Positions 48,172 through 59,335 are shown, counted from the stretch's first letter. The stretch: DNA of 64,000 nucleotides from Paragorgia papillata (GCA_035771165.1 JAWNZC010000445.1:3397501-3461500); one strand, 5' to 3'. Notes: generated from the sequence alone by a model not told the origin. Translations and numbers: made by a program.

Positions 48172-48426
48172 GATTCCCCCAGAGCCTTTTCCGCGCGCCA
48201 GCACGGGAGAGGCTCTGGGGACGAGAATGCGCCCAGATAGTAACGCCTGCAGTGGAGCTCTTTGGTTTTGTAAAATGCTTCTATTATTTTGTATTTGTAT
48301 ATTACAAATAGCAACTGTTAAGGCTATTTTACCACAATATTCTCCTGTGAATCAAGCGATAGGACGATCGTGAACTACTTTAGGCTTGGTTTTACTGCAG
48401 CAGAAATGTTGTGTTTATGTCATCTC

Positions 48427-48628
48427 CAGGGGCGTAGGAACCGGGGGGGGGGAAACAGGGCATGTGCCGCCCCCCAACGTTGTCATGAAGTGCCCTTTTT
48501 GCAACAGAAAAGTGCCCTTTTTATGATAAAACACGTGTTTCAAGTGTCCTTTTAAACTCCTACCCCCTGAACAAAATGCCCTTTTGTAGCTGTTCCCCTC
48601 CAAGATCAACTTGCTTCCTACGCCACTG
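48427..48628. mobile_element. 202-bp hAT-like MITE
   Basis: Ends CAGGGGCGTAGGAA and TTCCTACGCCACTG are inverted. Flanks GTCATCTC (48419-48426) and GGCATCTC (48629-48636) form an 8-bp duplication with one mismatch, as expected of hAT. The empty-site text GTCATCTCTGAGCCA is present at about 49367. Confidence 0.78.
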
Positions 48629-48889
48629 GGCATCTCTGAGCCAGCGGTAACCAAGGAGCCTACCACTCTCAATTCTTGTTCCACAGCCTGAAGAACAACA
48701 TTCATATCGGTGGGGTCCACCCTATGGGTTCACCCTTCTTCTACAACCATGGCTTTGTGGTATTCTTCAAGATGCCGTAGACTTTAAAGTCGAAGTCCGT
48801 GAATACTAGCGAGAAAACCTAAAATTTCGGCTAGGTTATAGAATACCCCGCCACTTGTAATAGATAGATCATTCAGGTGCAACCGCGGT

Positions 48890-49012
48890 CCGTGGTTCCA
48901 TTGTATGGGGGTAAGGTAATCGTCATTTTCCATCCACAAACAGTACCCGATTAGGGTTAGGGTTCATGGTTCCATTGTATGGGGGTCAGGTAATCGTAAT
49001 TTTCCATAGTAG
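48890..49012. repeat. Short tandem duplication
   Basis: The text GGTTCCATTGTATGGGGGT, then AGGTAATCGT and ATTTTCCAT, occurs twice about 76 bp apart, separated by TTAGGGTTAGGG. Confidence 0.75.
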
Positions 49013-49257
49013 CAGTTGGTTCGATTTCAGAAAGTGGCGGGGTATTCTATAATCGCTCCAAAATTTCTGCTGCAGTAAAACCAAGCCTAAAGTAGTTCAC
49101 GATTGCTTCATTGCGTCCTATCGCTTGATTCACAGGAGAATATTGTGGTAAAATAGCCTTAACAGTTGCTATTTGTAATATACAAATACAAAATAATAGA
49201 AGCATAGTTATTCCTTTCGAAAATACCTATAAGGGCTAGTTCCTTCTCATGAATCTG

Positions 49258-49350
49258 AAAAGTCGCGAAAAAAGTCGCGAAAAAAGTCGCAAAAAAAGTC
49301 GCGAAAAAAGTCGCGAAAAAATAAAAAGTAGCGAAAAAAGTCGCGAAAAT
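49258..49350. repeat. 13-14-bp minisatellite (AAAAAAGTCGCG)
   Basis: About seven imperfect copies of GAAAAAAGTCGC in direct orientation. Confidence 0.88.
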
Positions 49351-49429
49351 AAAAAAAGTGTTTGTGTCATCTCTGAGCCACCGTACATATGTCTCTGTCA
49401 GTCATAAAATTTCTGAAAATATTCGTGAG

Positions 49430-49965
49430 CGAACACCGTGGGACGCCGCAGACATTTCCGTTCAATAATGGTACACCTTTCACTCAACTGTTTTATTTTG
49501 GTAAACACTCGCTGTCATTGCTGTTCTCTTCATGAATATTCGTTGCCATTGATAGAAACAGGGTTACTCTACCATTCACACCTAATTTTATAAATTTCCA
49601 GGCCACAGTTTGAGAAATATTTGTGAGCAGACACCGTAGGACGCCGCAGACATTTCCGTTAAATAATCACTACTATTTATATACCTTTCACAACTGTTTT
49701 ATTTCGGTAAACACTCGCTGTCATTACTGTTTTTTTCATGAATATTCGTTGCCATTGATAGAAACAGGGTTACTCTACCATTCACACCTAATTTTATAAA
49801 TTTCCAGGCCACAGTTTGAGAAATATTTGTGAGCAGACACCGTGGGACGCCGCAGACATTTCCGTTAAATATTAAATCACTACTATTTATATATTTCACA
49901 ACTGTTTTATTTCGGTAAACACTCGCTGTCATTACTGTTTTTTTCATGAATATTCGTTGCCATAT
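49430..49965. repeat. ~200-bp tandem repeat, about 2.5 copies
   Basis: GACGCCGCAGACATTTCCGTT occurs at 49442, 49640 and 49846 (spacing 198 and 206), together with TCATGAATATTCGTTGCCAT. It borders directly on the 188-bp satellite but is a different sequence. Confidence 0.85.
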
Positions 49966-49969
49966 TTAC

Positions 49970-51600
49970 AGTCGAAAACTTGTTTCGTAGACTGTCCTAT
50001 GCAGAATTTAACAAGGAATCTAATGCCGTTTACTGAATATCCGTCTACGGAGCAGAAAATATTTTGTTGACAAATCAAGGTGTCATTTGATCCGAGTCAG
50101 CAAGCAAGCGCTAAATGACGATCATACTAAAAAATATAAATAAATTACTTTGTTTACAGTTTAATATTCGTTTCGTACACTGTCCTAAGCAGAATTTAAC
50201 AAGGAATCTAATGCCCTATACAGAATATCCGCCTACCGAGCAGAAAATATTTTGTTGACAAATCAAGGTGTCATTTGATCTGAGTCAGCAACCGCGCGCT
50301 AAGTGACGGTCATATTAAAAAATATAAATAAATTACTTTATTTACAGTCGAAAACTCGTTTCGTAGACTGTCCTATGCAGAATTTAACAAGGAATCTAAT
50401 GCCGTTTACCGAATATCCGTCTACAGAGCAGAAAATATTTTGTTGACAAATCAAGGTGTCATTTGATCTGAGTCAGCAAGCAAGCGCTAAATGACGATCA
50501 TACTAAAAAATATAAATAAATTACTTTGTTTACAGTTTAACATTCGTTTCGTACACTGTCCTATGCAGAATTTAACAAGGAATCTAATGCCCTATACAGA
50601 ATATCCGCCTACCGAGCAGAAAATATTTTGTTGAAAAATCAAGGTGTCATTTGATCTGAGTCAGCGACCGCGCGCTAAGTGACGGTCATATTAAAACATA
50701 TAAATAAATTACTTTATTTACAGTCGAAAACTCGTTTCGTAAACTGTCCTATGCAGAATTTAACAAGGAATCTAATGCCGTTTACCGAATATCCGTCTAC
50801 CGAGCAGAAAATATTTTGTTGCAAATCAAGGTGTCATTTGATCTGAGTCAGCAAGGGCGCGCTAAATGACGATCATACTAAAAAATATAAATAAATTACT
50901 TTGTTTACAGTTTAACATTCGTTCCGTACACTGTCCCATGCAGAATTTAACAAGGAATCTAATGCCGTTTACAGAATATCCGTCTACCGAGCAAAAAATA
51001 TTTTGTTGACAACTCAATGTGTCATTTGATCTGAGTCAGCAATCGCGCGCTAAATGACGATCACATTAAAAATATAAATAAATTACTTTGTTTACAGTTT
51101 AACATTCGTTCCGTACACTGTCCTATGCAGAATTTAACAAGGAATCTAATGCCGTTTACAGAATATCCGTCTACCGAGCAGAAAATATTTTGTTGGCAAA
51201 TCAAGGTGTCATTTGATCTGAGTCAGCAAGCAAGCGCTAAGTGACGATCATAATAAATTACTTTGTTTGCAGTTTAACATCCGTTTCGTAGAGTCTCCTA
51301 TGCAGAATTTAACAAGGAATCTAATACCGTTTACAGAATATCCGTCTACCGAGCAGGAAATATTTTGTTGGCAAATCAATGTGTCATTTGGTCTGAGTCA
51401 GCAAGGAAACGCTAAGTGACGGTCATATTAAGAAATATAAATAAATTACTTTGTTTACAGTTGAACATTTGTTTCGTAGACTGACCTATGCAGAATTTTA
51501 CACGGAATCTAACGCCGTTTACGGAATCTCCGTGTACCGATCAGAAAATATTTTGTTGGAAAATCAAGGTGTCATTTGATCTGAGTCAGCAAGAGCGCGT
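49970..51600. repeat. 188-bp satellite with alternating monomers
   Basis: GCAGAATTTAACAAGGAATC-type words occur at 50001, 50189, 50377, 50565, 50753, 50940, 51127, 51302 and 51490: spacing 188 four times, then 187, 187, 175, 188. Monomers alternate between a CAGTCGAAAACTCG form and a CAGTTTAACATTCG form in the left part, giving a 376-bp higher-order period. The last monomers are more diverged. No coding capacity. Confidence 0.9.
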
Positions 51601-52584
51601 TACAAAATAGATGTTCAGAAAATTTAGGAAAATAATTGAAATCACATATTTGATATCGCTAGACGCAGAATTGTATAAGGAATCGAACGGTATATTTGGA
51701 TTCGCTATCTAGCGAGCAGAATATTATTTAGATGGAGCGCGGCTTATTAAGTCTTAATAGGTTTATAATATGGAGATAATGATATTAAAATCTAGCATTC
51801 TTAAAACCCGTGTTAAAACATAATTTTACTTGAAGAAATGTAGTTTGTACAAACGTAAATGTCCTAAATTTTCGACGGTAAATGATTATTTTGTGTTAAA
51901 ATTGGATTGAACGAGTTAAAAGACCGGCGAAACATTAGTCTGCGAAGCCAGACTGCTGCTCGACCGCGCCCCCCTGGAAGCGCCATTGCGAAACATTGCT
52001 GTGCCGAATTGGCAGCTAACTTCACGTGGTTCTCCTATGTTGCCAAATAAATATGCTGCTTGTCGAAATCTACTCACAACTCTACAAGCCAATCTATCTT
52101 CTGTGCCATAATTTTACACGTCCTTCGGCTTTTTAAAATGATCTACTCGATTGTGAACATTCCGCAATTACAGTATTATCACACATTTGTATCCTACAAT
52201 TCAGTTTATTAACACCGACCGTTTGCAATGTTGGGTTTCCCGTTTCCTTAGTAAATAACCCTTCGGGAGATCTCGTCCCCTTCGAAATTTCGTCAAAATA
52301 TCAACTTATTTACTTACGATTCAGTTTCCCTTCACGTTCTTAGGTCCTCCATAGTTCCATGATGTGTCCCGTTGCTTGAAATACCAAAATGGATTTGTGT
52401 TGTTTGTCTATTTCGTGATTATATGCGGAAACAACGAACTCACAACAGTAAAATATAGCAACTCACTCCTCACGCTACTCGAGTGAAAACTTGTCCGCAT
52501 TTCTTCAATGCGCAGGCGCGATATTTTACGCCATCTACGCAATGTCCTACGCCATTCTACGCAATCCTGGCAAGTTCCCCCGGC
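51601..52584. other. Intron without recognised features
   Basis: The left edge shows decayed satellite words (AGCGAGCAGAATATTATTTA near 51712). The remainder has no coding pattern or repeat ends that I can support. Confidence 0.35.
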
Positions 52585-52591
52585 TGTTCCC

Positions 52592-52668
52592 AACCCCAAT
52601 CCTAACCCTAATCCTAACCCCAACCCCAATCCTTACCCAATCCTAACCTCAATCCTAACCCTAATGCA
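52592..52668. repeat. Degenerate CCTAAC-type tract
   Basis: A run of CCTAACCC-like words with many substitutions (CCCCAATCCTAACCCTAATC and similar), resembling interstitial telomere repeats (TTAGGG on the minus strand). It is short and impure. Confidence 0.7.
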
Positions 52669-52867
52669 TATTCGACATGTGCGAGGACATAAACTTCAAA
52701 GGTTCCGACGCGAGTTGGACTTCTGGTTGTATATTACTATTCTGTGTCATGGTGGGGCCATCCAATATGGCGTCGCTTACAAATTAGGGCGTAACTTCCG
52801 GCTTCAATTTCTGGAGGCGCTTAGATAATATATGCTCTATCCAGTCTCGTATATAGATCAGTGATCC

Positions 52868-53350
52868 ATACCAACATAAAGATAGTGTCTCTAGCCGACT
52901 AATACTGTCTTTCTCAAGAAGAAACCACGACGTCAGAATTGAAATGTTGCTATATTGAAAATGTATTGTACTTTTCTTCGGCAATATCTTGTTCGTATTG
53001 CGCGATTATCAATCTCGTCAGCCGAAGCGATCGATACAATCATCGTCCTGGCAAATTTCGAAACCAGAATCGTCAAAATGGGCTACCATATACTCCAAAC
53101 ATATATAATAGATGATTCCGTTTCGATCCATAGACTATGACGTCACAACACTTCTCAGGTATCAATATTCACAGTGAAGAAAATTTTAATGGCGGACACA
53201 ATTTTCAGCATTTCAAACGTTTAAACTTTAAACCTATTTGTTTATATCGGTTTAAATTTTGTACACGGGGTATTTATATCTCAATAAAGTTCGTCGAAGT
53301 TAAATTTTCGCAAAACTTTGTGGTCGATTTTTCGTCTCAGTGACACTTTA
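52868..53350 (-). repeat. Right copy of the long inverted repeat
   Basis: Reverse-complement partner of 37285-37862. Identity is high over the 53160-53345 portion. Here the reading frame seen in the left copy is interrupted by frame changes. Spacing between partners is about 15 kb. Confidence 0.8.
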
Positions 53351-54191
53351 ATATATGTCTGAACATTCTAAAATAACTAGTTCCAAAGTTACATTCGGAA
53401 ATGTTGAGGAGATTTAAATTTATTTTTTGAATTTTACAAATTGGCGTATCTCGAATAAACACCTAAACTCTTTGGCTTTTTATGGAAACTTCCCGATCAG
53501 TTATATGCATCATGTTATACATCAAAATGTAGAGAATTGAACAGGCTTGAAGATAATGTAATTTCCAGACAATTGAGAAGTGGAAGCTATAGGTGAAAAT
53601 CAACATTTATATTTGTAAAATGATGAAATCGATCAATTTCTCTGTCTACCTATAACCTAACTCAAACAACGTTATCTCAAAAACTATTTAACGGATCTGC
53701 TAGAAATTCCACAAGCACGTTGACGAAGGACAATACTACAACATTAGTTTTTGCATTCATTGCAAGTAAAGTAATATATTACTTTGCCGACTTCGTCTGT
53801 CCATCTTTTAATCTTATCCTGTTGGATGAATTAAAGCTACTCCTTGAAATTCCGTAACAAACCCCTCCGCTGGAGTTATTATAACATAAATGTAGTTAAA
53901 ATAACTCCTGTAAAATAACCCACCCTGAAGGAGTTAATCTAATCCTCTCACCGAGTTAAAACTGCTCCTTAAAATTAACAAACCCCTCCGCTGCACCTGT
54001 AAAATAACCCCCTGAAGGAGTTAATTTAATCCTCTCACCCGAGTTAAAACTACTCCTTGAAAATAACCGTGTCCACTATCATTATTACTATCATCATTAC
54101 CGCCATTACCACCACCATCATCATCGTCGTCATCACCATCACCATCACCGTCACCATCATCATCACCTATTTCCATGCATTAGCAGCATAC
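53351..54191. repeat. Intron end with GGAGTTAA repeats and (ATC)n
   Basis: From about 53825 to 54066 a unit of roughly 105 bp with CTCCTTGAAA, CCCCTCCGCTG and GAAGGAGTTAATYTAATCCT words is repeated about two times. An (ATC)n tract runs from 54073 to 54170, adjacent to the exon at 54192. 53351-53820 shows nothing recognisable. Confidence 0.65.
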
Positions 54192-54451
54192 CTGGATATC
54201 CGCAATGCATTGGCGTACAATAGTATCTATATCCACACCAGTAATATTTCCGCACGTTTCACCTGCTTGAGACAACCGAAGTTTCTTATTACAAAAGTTT
54301 GTAACATCCACTTCTGTAAGTCCTTTTGGTGTTGGCCAACTTGGTACAAACGTATTATTAATGTTCGGAGGGTTAAAAGGAGGAATCTCGTCTTGATCGT
54401 CAATGTCATCATCCTGATCCAAATCTCTTTTTCTGCGCTTATTGCATAATC
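54192..54451 (-). CDS. VWDE-like gene, exon after the VWD module (WPTPxGLTE motif)
   Basis: A 260-bp exon, phase 1 to phase 0, with acceptor GTTAG and donor GTATGC. It begins LCNKRRKRDLDQDDD, a basic RRKR stretch that looks like a furin-type cleavage site, then an acidic run, then PSWPTPKGLTE, NFCNKKLRL, ETCGN and RQCIADIQ. The WPTP-x-G-[IL]-T-E block and the C-terminal C-I-x-D-[IL] block resemble, from memory, the region following the VWD domain in VWDE proteins. The downstream intron is 19,094 bp and the next exon starts in the matching phase 0. An (ATC)n tract lies just inside the donor side of that intron. Confidence 0.8.
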
Positions 54452-54659
54452 CTAACAAAAATTACAGGTACTTGGTAAGTTTTATAGATGTTTTTGTTAG
54501 TTCTTGCTGTACAAGCTGTTGTTAAATGTTAAAACTCTGTTAAAACAGTCTGAGCTCTATACCACAAAACAACCTAGTCCATGTAACCACCCCCTAAAAT
54601 AATGAAGGAACCAATGCATTTTTTTGCAAGCTCTGGTAGAAATGAAAAAATAACTTGTT

Positions 54660-54890
54660 AACCCTTTACCGGGCACGGTTGCCATTTGGCAACTTACTTT
54701 ACTCGTCCTCCTGGAAAGCCGGTAAAAGGCTATGTCCACTAACCCTTTACCGGGCATGTTTGCCATTTGCAACTTATTACTTTTACTCTGGCTAACGCCA
54801 GACGTGTTACCCATTGTGACTGCCTGAGGATTCTCCTTGTGACAAGTAAAACTGTCTAGCGTTAGAAAAAAATTGTCAGAGTAAAATAAT
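54660..54890. repeat. TTAACCCTTT...hairpin repeat in the 544-bp intron
   Basis: Two TTAACCCTTTACCGGGCA words and the CTCTGGCTAACGCCAGAC hairpin core occur here. The same short repeat family is present twice in every EGF array unit and at about 2570, 2830 and 3590. Confidence 0.7.
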
Positions 54891-54995
54891 AAAGGACCGG
54901 GTTTTTTTCCAGCTACGCAGGCTAGCTCAGGCAGGAATGCATGCATGCTTGGTTAAAATTAATTAGGTTAAAATTAATTAGGCGACATATCATAC

Positions 54996-55207
54996 CAATA
55001 TCAGAGTCCTTGTAGTGATGTCCTGTGGTTTCTACTGATGGGTTACACTTTTTTATTACTTCATCATCAGCCACAACATCTTTCCCTTTAGTGCATTTGC
55101 TTTTGCCGTCTTTTCCACAAATACATATCTTTTGTTTACATCCTGGATCTATTTTATCCTCAAGAGTTTTGTCACCTTTATATTCGAAGATACTTTCGCC
55201 TTCAATC
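54996..55207 (-). CDS. VWDE-like gene, internal exon (Cys-rich, most upstream exon seen)
   Basis: This 212-bp exon opens after an AG at 55208-55209 in phase 2 and ends at a GTATG donor (54991-54995) in phase 1. The 70 residues hold a cluster CKQKICICGKDGKSKC followed by KKCNPSVETTG, typical of a disulphide-rich extracellular linker. Its last base G plus the first two bases of the exon at 54192-54451 make a Gly codon in frame, so the two exons join cleanly over a 544-bp intron. No signal peptide or VWD motif is present; these must lie upstream, past 64 kb. The assignment to a VWDE-like protein rests on the downstream exons. The protein is expected to be secreted or membrane-attached; its function in cnidarians is unknown to me. 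Confidence 0.72.
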
Positions 55208-55339
55208 CTTAAAGAGAATACAAATTTTATTGATGTTTATTGATGGTTTGCAATTACAGTGGAACCTCTATTAAGCGGCCACCCTCGCACTGGAAAAATC
55301 AGAACCTTTTCATACAATGTAAATAGAATGTAAATTGTG

Positions 55340-55740
55340 ATTTCCTTACTATTTCCATTGTTGGTAAATTATTTCCAAAGTAACTTACTATGTAAATTAT
55401 TATTTCCAAAGAATCATAGTATGTAAATTTTTAGTGTTTTTTACCATCATTCAGTTAGTTTGGAAATTTACTTTGGAAATTGTTTGGAAATTGAAAAAAA
55501 TATTTCAATAAAAATTTCCATAGTTAAACTGGAAATTGTTTGGAAATTGTTTGGAAATATTTCCAAAGTTTATATGGAAATTGTTTGGAAGTTGAGGTCA
55601 ATGAATTTCCATAGTATGTAAATTTTAAGATTTTTTAATTTTTTAATTAGTTTGGAAATGTACTTTGGAAATTGTTTGGAAATTGGAGATCAATAGAAAT
55701 TTAACATAAACATATAGTCCTTAACATTGTTTGGAAATTT
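55340..55740. repeat. TTTGGAAATTG degenerate minisatellite
   Basis: Many imperfect copies of GGAAATTGTTTGGAAATT over 400 bp, just inside the Tigger-like left end. A few TTTGGAAAT words lie just inside the right end (about 62012). Confidence 0.8.
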
Positions 55741-56500
55741 CAGTGAAAGTTCAACAGGGGAAATAACTTTTATATTTTGTTATATACTAAGTGACTGTAT
55801 GAAGCAGGGGCTGCGGAACTGAAAGGGGGAGGGGGGGGGGGGCGAGCGAGGCAATTGCCCCCCACTTTTCCCAAAGATATATAGTCATTCTTTATAATAT
55901 TAAAAAAAACCCACAAAAAACGCTTCGCGGCCTCTGAGAAAACACTTATTTACTGGTACCTCAGAGAACTAACAATGTGTTTCGTGGCCCCTGATGGCAT
56001 GCGCAATCGCCGTTGTTAGCGTTGAAGCATCGACACAATTGGCTGAATTATGTGATGTTTTTTTACATATAAAGGAGCAGGTCTTTCACCAATGTCGAAC
56101 ATATCTTCCTGATCCTATCTGAAAGCAGTAAAAATTAGAAAAACGAGTAATTACCTGCCTGTATAATGAGTTCAACCATTGAATGAGATATATGTTTATT
56201 ATACATGCTTGTGGTCTCACAAACAATTGATTACTGTAGTTCTTTGTCAGTGTAATTTTTTTGTCCTTAGTTACTTGGTGCTCTTGAAAAAATTAAGAAA
56301 TTCAAACCAAAATAGATCTGGCAGTTTTAAAATATATGCACGGCCAATTTTTATTAGCTATTATAAGTGCTAAAAACATTTTGCGGTTTTGTAACTTTGC
56401 AAAATTTTACTATTGAATTTCCTCATGTCAATTTAAAAAGCAAATTTGTAGTTAAATTTGCGCAACTTTCCCACCTTTGCAAATATATAGCGTAAAATTG
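55741..56500. other. Repeat-rich DNA without genes
   Basis: Contains a poly-G tract near 55827-55843. No coding pattern. Confidence 0.35.
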
Positions 56501-56509
56501 AATAAAACT

Positions 56510-56690
56510 CAATCAATCAATTAATCAATCAATCAATAAATAAATTAGTCAATCAATCAATCAATCAATCAATCATTCATTCATTCATTCATTCATTCAT
56601 TCATTCATTCATTCAAACAATTAATTAATTAAACAATTAGTCAATCAATCAATCAATCATCAATCAAATTAATTAATTAATCAATGACAA
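56510..56690. repeat. CAAT and ATTC tetranucleotide repeats
   Basis: (CAAT)n followed by (ATTC)n and again CAAT words. Confidence 0.92.
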
Positions 56691-57690
56691 ATAATCAACG
56701 GTGCCATGTTCATTCAGATAACAAAAACCGAAAACATGCTTTTTGTTCGACCAAAAAAAATATAAGCCTATGTTCTAGACTTAAAATGACAAAAATTGTA
56801 ACATATCCTACCAAGAGGATACCCTATATAGCCTGTAATCCTAGGGCGCCCCCTTGTAAACAAGAAACAACACGAATGCTTAAAATATGCTTATACACAA
56901 CAAACTTCTACACAACAAACTTCTACACAAAGGCATTTGCCTAAATATGAAAAAGTGTGCTAAAGAAACATAAATACTTTTTGCGGCAGTTTGGATGCGT
57001 CATCGGAAGTCGTCGGATTAAAGTCGGAGCCTTGTTCATAGTTTTATTGGCCAATCATATCTCAAGAAATTTCCCGCTAAAACACACTAATTGAAGCAAG
57101 ATGGCGGGTTGGTTTAGTCTAAATGGACACAAGGAAAAAATCCATCTTTTTATAGTAACATCTACAAAAAACGCTGTCATTTGTCATCAAAGTGGTGCCT
57201 TAGGAAACCTCTGTTGTTTATCCCGTACTATCTGTCTGAATATGTTGATTTTTGACGTCAAAAAAGCTTGTTAAACACTGCAGTGACGGACTGGCGGCAC
57301 TGTACAAACAAAAACAGAAAACGAAGATTGATCACGACAAACGACGCCAAAAAGTTGAAGAAATCACGTTACTTTGATAAAACGAGGTTAGTAAACTGAA
57401 GGAGTGTGAACTATTAGTAATAGTATTCTGTATCTTGGATTAAATTCCAGTATTCCACAACGGGATAAATAGCGTTTGTATCTTCGAAGTCTTCGAGAAA
57501 TATAAATTTTGACAGTGTTTGACCCATACATCAAATATCTAAGTTTGACATGTAAAAACAAGTTAAATCGTTACTAGTTTTTGTATTTTATAAATGTATT
57601 TTTTAAGTTAAAACATTTTGTGGTTACTCTTTGCAACTCTTTATTTTATAAATAAAAGTTTATATATCAAAGGCTGTCTTTTCAATTTTT
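56691..57690. other. Non-coding or unrecognised DNA
   Basis: A possible short repeat TACACAACAAACTTC is duplicated at about 56893. I see no supported gene. Confidence 0.35.
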
Positions 57691-59300
57691 TTTTGGCCAG
57701 AGCTTAACTATAGAACACCAAACATAAAGACAGAATGATATTCTACCAACTAAACAAAACAAAACAAAACAAGTAAGTAGAAAGAAAAAAATGTGTTTAT
57801 TTTTAAGTGCAGCTAATCCCATACCTATATAATACTTCTTATAGCTGATGCATTATTTAAGATGATATTTATAATATTGTACTCTATTGAATTATATTCA
57901 AATATTTTGCTTGAATGTATTGCAGTATTGTAAATTTTATTATTTTGTATAGTTTTACAGTGTATTAAAAGGTATAAACATTCTCTTTGCATTTTATTGC
58001 AGAGTGCTATATTGTATATTACATTGTATTGTATTGTGTTGTGTTGTGTTGTGTTGTGTTGTGTTGTGTTGTGTTGCGTCGTGTTGCTTATTGCATTGCA
58101 TTGCATTACAGTGCAATGTAGTATTGTATTATATAGTAATTTTTCAAGCATTTATCATTTAATACCTATTTATAATTGAATAAATAATTTTTATAATATT
58201 GTACTAATACTGCACTTCACTATACTGTATTGTATTGTACTGCACTGCACTGCACTGCACTGCACTGCACTGCACTGCACTGCACTGCACTGCACTGCAC
58301 TGCACTGCACTGCACTACAATGCACTGTATTGCACTGCACTACACTGCACTGCACTATATTGTATTGTATTGTACTCTACTGCACTGCACTGCACTGCAC
58401 TACACTACACTGTACTTCACTACACTGTATTTTATTTGTACTGTGCTGTACTGCATTGTTTTTTATTGTTATGGCATTGTATTGGAGTGTTATAAAGTTT
58501 GGTATTGTATAGTTTTGCAGTGTATTAACATTTATTGCATTGTAACGAGGACTGTGTCACATTGCATTGTATTGCACTGTTTTGCATTGCATTGCATTGT
58601 ATTACAAGCATTGTATTGGAGTGCATTGCATTGAAATACATTATTTTGAAAATATTACTGTAACTTTGCAGGTCTCTCTATTTCAAAATCTTAAATTTTC
58701 ATGTATTTTTTTAGGTTAGAGTATAATCTAGAAAACCAAACAAACAAAAAGACAGAAAGATATAATTTTATTCTACTAACTATTTAACAAGTAAGTAGAA
58801 AAATATGTTTATTTTTAATTTGACTTATTTATAAATTATAGAAGATGATTTTTATATGTTGTTCTGTAGTATAAGTATTGTAAAGTTTTTAAAGATGTGC
58901 CAGACCCGGGCATATAAATTGGTGCCCAGTGGGCAGTATCCAGTAAAATTCTGCTATCTGGCAGAGTCTGGTGTTTGGTAAACAGTTTATAGTTTAAAGG
59001 ACTGCCTCCTTCCCTTGCCTTAATTGTTTTGTCTTGCCTCATTTTGCCTTGGCACTAATGCCTTGCAGGTTACCTCACTTTGCCTAATTTACTTCTCAGG
59101 TATTGTTATGCATTTGCATTGTAATTTGGATTGATTCGAATTAATGCATGGTAACTTTGCAAGTATATTTATTTTGTATCATAACTTTTCATGTGTTATT
59201 TCTAGACCACAGTTTAACTATAGACCACCAAACATAGAGACAGAAAGATATTTACAAGTATAGACAAGTAAGTAGAAAAGAACAATTTATATCTATTTTA
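57690..59300. repeat. Duplicated segment carrying different pentanucleotide arrays
   Basis: The words CTATAGAACACCAAACATAA and ACAAGTAAGTAGAAA recur at about 57709-57783, 58728-58800 and 59218-59277. Between them lie (TTGTG)n at 58030-58090, (CTGCA)n at 58235-58330, and TGCCT-rich text at 59005-59060. The ORFs with Cys/Leu/His runs are artefacts. Confidence 0.8.
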
Positions 59301-59335
59301 TGCACTACTATATACTATACCTATTTTTCATAGAT

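Larger units (their letters stand above)
43897..48229. mobile_element. Outer TIR element (family A), interrupted by other elements
   Basis: Ends are inverted over about 59 bp: left CATTCTCGTCCCCAGAGCC, right GGCTCTGGGGACGAGAATG. The element is the same family as the intact 810-bp copy at 62847-63656, whose interior matches 46959-47648. Here the left TIR is interrupted by a 2,994-bp element (43956-46949) and the right TIR by a 514-bp element (47658-48171). Its own flanks (TAGCCTGCA / CGCCCAGAT) do not match, so no target duplication is visible. Confidence 0.82.
48275..49205. repeat. Long inverted repeat with ~140-bp arms
   Basis: Left arm 48275-48409 and right arm 49063-49205 are near-perfect reverse complements, and a second matching pair (TAGAATACCCCGCCACTT near 48838, inverted near 49033-49053) shows that the palindrome continues inward. 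The left arm is interrupted by about 400 bp that includes a hAT-like MITE. It could be extruded as a large hairpin. Confidence 0.78.

Noticed and set aside
49970..51600. CRISPR-like regular repeats
   Set aside because: The 188-bp units are repeated over their whole length without unique spacers; this is satellite DNA in a eukaryotic intron.
57825..58634. Cys/His/Leu-rich frames at 58 kb, superficially zinc-finger-like
   Set aside because: They arise from CTGCA and TTGTG pentamers and contain no C2H2 spacing beyond the period of the repeat.
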